Position numbers and translations under genes: made by a program. Under the pieces are notes generated by a model. The model was not told the DNA's origin. It made no database searches and saw only the letters and a list, made by a program, of their open reading frames with translations. From NCBI GenBank assembly GCA_001819335.1, contig MHMH01000015.1:1-52092 (forward strand): a stretch of DNA of 52,092 nucleotides, given 5' to 3'. Source of the DNA: Candidatus Nealsonbacteria bacterium RIFCSPLOWO2_01_FULL_43_32 (GTDB taxonomy: Bacteria > Patescibacteriota > Minisyncoccia > Minisyncoccales > MHMH01). Positions 47,275 to 52,092 of the stretch are shown here, piece by piece; positions within the stretch are counted from its first letter, which is position 1; every line of letters begins with the position of its first letter.

Positions 47275-47293
47275 ACACCCTCGGGAGGTGTTT
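47273..47293. repeat. REP-like palindrome, 3' side of the RAYT-like gene
   Basis: AAACACCCTCGGGAGGTGTTT; core ACCCTCGGGAGGT is the reverse complement of ACCTCCCGAGGGT upstream. Confidence 0.75.
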
Positions 47294-47311
47294 ATTTGGG
47301 GATATACACAG

Positions 47312-47339
47312 TTGACAGGGGTTTTCGGGGGCATAAAAT
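47312..47339 (+). promoter_or_regulatory. Putative promoter
   Basis: TTGACA (47312-47317), 16-nt spacer, TAAAAT (47334-47339). Confidence 0.6.
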
Positions 47340-47347
47340 AAAAGTAT

Positions 47348-47914
47348 ATGGCGCAGAGAATTGTTTTTTTGATTTCGGGCATTGTCGTTTTAGTCCTCAT
47401 CAGCGGAGGATTTTTTTATTGGCAGCAAAACCAGGCAGATGTCAGAGAGCTTAATAAAACCCTGCCCGCGGGGGTGAGGGTGGCAAAGAGTTTAATTGGT
47501 AATGAATACAAAGTAGTGAATAAAATAGACGGGTACGATTTTAAGGTGCCGATGGAGTGGAGGGGGATAAAAGAAGTGGAATATATATCAGAGAGAGAGG
47601 AGAGTGGATTTCGCGGTACAAGTATAAATATTGAAGGATTAGAGGGTGGGGCTAGGGGGTTGGGTGTTGATCGTTTCAAGATAGAACGCAACCCAAATTT
47701 AATTGATTGGGCAAAAAATATGTTTAGTACAGTGGGCCTAGATGGCGATTTTAAAAGCGAAACTATTAAAAATTTTGAAGTGATTAAAACGCAAGAAAAC
47801 CTACATTTAGTAGGCATGTATATGTATTTTTTCAAAAAAGATTCGGCAATTTACTCTATAACTAATGGTTCTGAAGAATTCATTCGCTATATAATTACTA
47901 ATGGTCAATGGTAA
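47348..47914 (+). CDS. Hypothetical membrane-anchored protein
   Basis: N-terminal TM VFLISGIVVLVLISGGFFYW. Confidence 0.65.
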   Translation: MAQRIVFLISGIVVLVLISGGFFYWQQNQADVRELNKTLPAGVRVAKSLIGNEYKVVNKIDGYDFKVPMEWRGIKEVEYISEREESGFRGTSINIEGLEGGARGLGVDRFKIERNPNLIDWAKNMFSTVGLDGDFKSETIKNFEVIKTQENLHLVGMYMYFFKKDSAIYSITNGSEEFIRYIITNGQW

Positions 47915-47936
47915 TTTAAGAGGAGGTAAACCCATA

Positions 47937-50900
47937 GTGATTATACTAATAATCACTATTTTTTTGTTTAGTAATGTCGCTTTGGCAGCAAAGATGAAAA
48001 TCAGCGCCCAGCAGGCCGAAGAGATAAAAAAAGTTTTAGGTATAACCCAAACACTTCTTAATATTTCCAAACTTATCGTAAACGATAACGACTTGGCAAC
48101 TATTTTAAATAAAGCGATAGGCGTTGGCCAAACCGGCACTGACGCCACTTACGGCCTGCTTGTTTTAAGCGCTTTAAACGAAATGGACTTGATGGATTTG
48201 GTGCTTTCGCAAAGATATAAGGAAGAAGCCAGGGATTATTTTAACAAAGTATTGAAAGAAAAGACAGACCTGCTTTCCTATTGGAAAGGCGTAGGTTTTG
48301 ATATCCCCAAAGTGGTTTCTGGTTATATCACCGGGCCCATGGCTGGTTTAACCTTAAATAGTTTTGCTATTACCGACAAAGCCATTGCGATCTTCGGTGA
48401 GTTTTATATTTTGGAAACAATGAAGTTATACGACGGTTTGTGGCGTTATTTTGATGAGAGAAGAAATGGCGAATTGCATCAAGGGGCTTGGGAATTGGCT
48501 GAACCTGAAATGGGTTTTGCGGCACTAAGAGGATGGAGTTTTTCTTATAAAAAGCCATCGGATCGAAATTCATACGAGCTTGAAGCTAAATTTTTAGCGC
48601 TTTGGGATAAATGGGGACCTTACGCCACTCCCTATGGCATAAGCAAAAAATACAAAGACCAGCTAGCTGGCGAGTTGAGAGATACTTTAGTCGCAGCCAT
48701 ACAAACTCAACCCCTTGCCAAAGAAGCGCCGCAATTTTCATTGATAGACAAATTGTATAATCAATTTATCAAGCTGAAAGAGGTAGCAACAACTTTAATC
48801 AATCAAATCAATCCCTTTAAGGCTGGTCCGATAATTGATTTATCCAGGGAATCGGTTGAACCTGGTTTAGCTAATGAGGGGAAAGTGGCAGCCATTGAGT
48901 CTGCGCCCGTTGACGCCCGAAATATTAAATCAGCGGAGAACAGTTCTCCGCTGGTAGAGAGTTTGGCAGAGGATAGTCCCTCGGGAAGTCCGGAGGAAAT
49001 TAAGGAGCCAGAAGAAATTTTAGAGCCTGAACCTGCGCCACCAATTCCTATAACGCCGAAACCAGTACCGGAGCCAGCCTCCAAACCGGCGCCAATTTCC
49101 GGACCAATATTGTGCGAAAGAGATAGTGGTAATCCAACAAGATTCAGAGTTTTTATTGATGAGGTTGCTTGGATGGGAACAGCAAATTCCTCTAACGACG
49201 AGTGGATTGAGCTCAAAAATATCTGGGGCATCCCAGTTAAATTAAATGGCTGGCAGCTTTTAGATAAAGATCGGCAAATTGAAATAATCTTCGGCGAAGG
49301 CGATATTATCCCCGCCAACGGTTATTATCTCCTGGAGCGGACCGATGATAATTCGATGCCGGACGCCAAAGCAGATTTGATTTATACCGGCGCCTTAAAT
49401 AACACCGACGAGGCTTTATATCTTTTTGACGACCAGTGCAATATTGAAGACGAAGTTTTAGCCAATCCCAGCTGGCCGGCCGGAGACAATACTCTTAAAA
49501 AGCCGATGGCAAGATTAGATGTTTTGGATTGGTATAGCGGCGTCAGCACTCCTAGGGGTGAAAATAGCTCTCCGCCAGTAATTCGTTCTTCCGCCAGCGT
49601 TCCAATTCCCTCACCGACACCGTCTTCTATCTCGCCTCAAATTTTTATCACCGAAACATACATTGGAAGCGAGGGCAGCCAAAAAGATGATTTCGTCGAA
49701 CTTTACAATCCTAATTCAGCGGCGGCCAATTTAACTGGTTGGTATCTCCAAAGAAAAACAAGCGGCGCTCAAGATTTTTCTTCTTATGTCCCTCACGAAT
49801 TGTTCGTTGGTAAAACAATCGGGGCCCAAGATTATTTTTTAATCGCTAACGCTTCCTCATCTTTTGCCACCTCAGCTGACGTCGTGACCACCTACCCTTT
49901 GACTGAAAACAATACTCTAGTTTTGAAAAACAGTCAGCAGGAAATTATTGACCAGGTTTCCACCGATAACCCTTCTTTAGGCAAAAGTTATGGCCGTAAA
50001 TGGTCGAGTACCACCCTAAGTTATACGGAAGATTTTGAGGCTCAAACTCCTACTCCTCGAGCTCAAAATCAGAATTCGGCCGCCGAAGATGGCGAGGAAG
50101 AGGAACCATTACCAGTGGTTATTAATGAAGTCGCTTGGGCTGGTACGCAAGCTAATCATTTTGACGAATGGCTTGAGCTTTTAGTAAATTCAACGACCAG
50201 TTTTGACGGCTGGAAGATTCTAGGCACTAAAAATGGAACCACTACGATAGAAATTCCCCTTTCTGGCTACGCTTCTTCGTCAACTTATCTATTAATTGAA
50301 AGAACCGACGATAATACAATCAGCGATATTCTGGCAGATTTCTTTTTTACCGGTGGTTTAGATAATAATGGCATGAAATTAGAACTTTGGGATTCAGAGG
50401 GCGCTTTAGTTGATTCGGTCGATGGTTCTTCCGGCTGGTTTGCCGGTTCGGCTTCGCCCGATTATGTTTCCATGGAAAGAATTAATCCATTAGCGGGGTC
50501 CGACCCCGCTAATTGGGCCGGCAATAATCGAGTTCCTTGGGAAGGTCAGCAAGGGAAAGACGCCGGCGGGGAATGGGTTAACGGCACTCCCAAATCAAAA
50601 AACAGCGTGGCCAAAGAATTAACCACCGTTATCGCCGGTGGTTTTCAAATAGAGAATGATTTTACTTTGGCTTTACTCGGTAGCCCCTATCTTGTGGAAG
50701 GTTCGATTAACGTGGTGGCCGGAGCAAAATTAATTATTGAGCCGGGTGTGACAATTAAGTTTAAGCACAATAATTCTTGGAAGTCAGAATTAAAAGTGGA
50801 AGGAGAGTTGATGGCTATTGGCACCGAAGTTCAAAGAATTATTTTTACTTCTTCCAGCACCCAGCCTGCGGCGGGCGATTGGGAATGGCTTTATTTTAAG

Positions 50901-52013
50901 AATGCTCAAGCCATCCTGAACAATGTGGTTATTCAATACGCCGGCAAAAAAGAAGGCAATCCGCCTTTTTCACCGCCCTTTACCCGAGGGGCTGTTTATA
51001 TTGAAGGTGGAAACGTGCAGATTAAAAATTCAACCATTGAAAACAACCAAACCATAGGTGTTTGGTTGAAAGACTCTGCCGATAGCTTGATTGATAACGT
51101 GGTCTTCGCCGATATCCAGGGAGACTGGGAGAAGCCGGCGGCCATCTTGATTGAAAATAGCAGCCCTATTATTAAAAATTCAACTTTTCAGAATAATAAC
51201 GTCGGGATTTGGATTGATAGCTCGGCCAGCTCGACCATTGAAAATAATGTTTTTGAAAGTAATCAAACTCCGATTAAAACCAACACCCTTTTAGCTACTT
51301 TTTCCGGCAATATTGCTCAAAATAATAATTTAAACGGCATTTTAGTTTCAAGCTTCGGTTTTTCCGACACAATCAACCAGGTTGATTGGCAAAAAGCCAA
51401 TTTGCCTTATATTTTTGAAAGCTATGCCATAATTTTTCCTGGGCAAACTTTGAATATTAAGCCGGGCGTAGTGATTAAATTGAAAAGCAACGGCCGGATT
51501 TATGTTGATGGCACTTTAAGGGCAGAAGGCAGTGAAAACGAGAAAATCACTTTCACTTCTCTTGAGCAGGCTTCGCCCGGCGCCTGGGGCTTTATTTCTT
51601 TTTCCGCTTCAAGCATTAATTCAATTCTTGACAATGTGATTGTCAGGTATGGGGGATGGTATAGCCAACCTTTTAAAAGTGGGGCCGTGAAGATAAACAA
51701 TACAGATGTTATTATTTCTAACTCTCTTTTTGAAGATAATCTTTTTGCCGGGTTAGAGCTGGAAAACAGTACGACGACTATTATCAACACTGTTTTTAAA
51801 GACCATCGGGCGAAATATAATTATGATATGGAAAACTCAAAAGGGGTTTTCATAAACAATGCCACGCCAATATTTACCAATGCGATTTTTAATAATAATT
51901 ACTACGGGGTGTATGTTGAGCCGGGGGAGTGTCCGGATTTGACGGAGGTGAGTTTTGGCGCAGGGGATGAAGCTAATTCCGTTGACGTCTGGCCGGAAAG
52001 TTGTCTGTTTTAG
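47937..52013 (+). CDS. Large secreted/surface protein with three lamin-tail-like domains and a right-handed parallel beta-helix
   Basis: GTG 47937 preceded by AGGAGG; signal peptide; FIDEVAWMG..DEWIELKN, IFITETYIG..DDFVELYN, VINEVAWAG..DEWLELL LTD motifs; repeated IENN/ILDN beta-helix rungs. Confidence 0.82.
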   Translation: MIILIITIFLFSNVALAAKMKISAQQAEEIKKVLGITQTLLNISKLIVNDNDLATILNKAIGVGQTGTDATYGLLVLSALNEMDLMDLVLSQRYKEEARDYFNKVLKEKTDLLSYWKGVGFDIPKVVSGYITGPMAGLTLNSFAITDKAIAIFGEFYILETMKLYDGLWRYFDERRNGELHQGAWELAEPEMGFAALRGWSFSYKKPSDRNSYELEAKFLALWDKWGPYATPYGISKKYKDQLAGELRDTLVAAIQTQPLAKEAPQFSLIDKLYNQFIKLKEVATTLINQINPFKAGPIIDLSRESVEPGLANEGKVAAIESAPVDARNIKSAENSSPLVESLAEDSPSGSPEEIKEPEEILEPEPAPPIPITPKPVPEPASKPAPISGPILCERDSGNPTRFRVFIDEVAWMGTANSSNDEWIELKNIWGIPVKLNGWQLLDKDRQIEIIFGEGDIIPANGYYLLERTDDNSMPDAKADLIYTGALNNTDEALYLFDDQCNIEDEVLANPSWPAGDNTLKKPMARLDVLDWYSGVSTPRGENSSPPVIRSSASVPIPSPTPSSISPQIFITETYIGSEGSQKDDFVELYNPNSAAANLTGWYLQRKTSGAQDFSSYVPHELFVGKTIGAQDYFLIANASSSFATSADVVTTYPLTENNTLVLKNSQQEIIDQVSTDNPSLGKSYGRKWSSTTLSYTEDFEAQTPTPRAQNQNSAAEDGEEEEPLPVVINEVAWAGTQANHFDEWLELLVNSTTSFDGWKILGTKNGTTTIEIPLSGYASSSTYLLIERTDDNTISDILADFFFTGGLDNNGMKLELWDSEGALVDSVDGSSGWFAGSASPDYVSMERINPLAGSDPANWAGNNRVPWEGQQGKDAGGEWVNGTPKSKNSVAKELTTVIAGGFQIENDFTLALLGSPYLVEGSINVVAGAKLIIEPGVTIKFKHNNSWKSELKVEGELMAIGTEVQRIIFTSSSTQPAAGDWEWLYFKNAQAILNNVVIQYAGKKEGNPPFSPPFTRGAVYIEGGNVQIKNSTIENNQTIGVWLKDSADSLIDNVVFADIQGDWEKPAAILIENSSPIIKNSTFQNNNVGIWIDSSASSTIENNVFESNQTPIKTNTLLATFSGNIAQNNNLNGILVSSFGFSDTINQVDWQKANLPYIFESYAIIFPGQTLNIKPGVVIKLKSNGRIYVDGTLRAEGSENEKITFTSLEQASPGAWGFISFSASSINSILDNVIVRYGGWYSQPFKSGAVKINNTDVIISNSLFEDNLFAGLELENSTTTIINTVFKDHRAKYNYDMENSKGVFINNATPIFTNAIFNNNYYGVYVEPGECPDLTEVSFGAGDEANSVDVWPESCLF
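48931..48953. repeat. 23-nt perfect odd palindrome in the surface protein gene
   Basis: CAGCGGAGAAC A GTTCTCCGCTG. Confidence 0.95.
50490..50512. repeat. 23-nt perfect odd palindrome in the surface protein gene
   Basis: TTAGCGGGGTC C GACCCCGCTAA. Confidence 0.95.
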
Positions 52014-52030
52014 ATACAGACATTTTGCAC

Positions 52031-52092
52031 TCACAATCTAAGGGCTTGGTTAGGAGTTAAACCGTTAAGTCCGCAGTGTTTGGTGTCATTGT
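52031..52092 (-). mobile_element. 3' end of a transposase/integrase-like CDS running off the right edge
   Basis: Minus strand reads N D T K H C G L N G L T P N Q A L R L stop (stop 52031-52033), an integrase-type transposase C-terminus. Confidence 0.55.

Noticed and set aside
1-52092. CRISPR array or rRNA operon in the window
   Set aside because: No regularly spaced direct repeats or rRNA-like sequence were seen.

Overview
The window looks like a contig from a Candidate Phyla Radiation (Patescibacteria/Parcubacteria-like) genome. This is inferred from the compact, overlapping gene layout and the gene content. Most of it is ordinary housekeeping: leuS, glmS, a 2-oxoacid:acceptor oxidoreductase pair, a YvcK-like gene, a GlmU-like gene, tsaC, tsaD, tRNA-Leu(CAA), parA/parB, relA/spoT, topA, a short mfd, pth, lepB, hisS, hicBA, ybeY, ftsA/ftsZ, nrdD/nrdG, comEC, iscS/iscU, htrA, clpB and a giant beta-helix/lamin-tail surface protein. 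The main discovery is a complete diversity-generating retroelement (DGR) at about 103-2833. It has a target gene with a C-terminal variable repeat (VR 764-900), a template repeat (TR 1259-1395), an Avd-like accessory ORF on the opposite strand with a G9 tract at its 5' end, and a DGR-type reverse transcriptase (1807-2802). Aligned by hand over 137 bp, VR and TR differ at 18 positions, and all 18 are adenines in the TR. Other points of interest are a recurrent two-hairpin element with changing stem sequences just upstream of start codons, 23-nt perfect palindromes inserted in frame in coding genes, a RAYT-like transposase flanked by REP-like repeats, an HtrA-like protein that has lost all three catalytic residues, and fragments of an IS transposase at both ends of the window.
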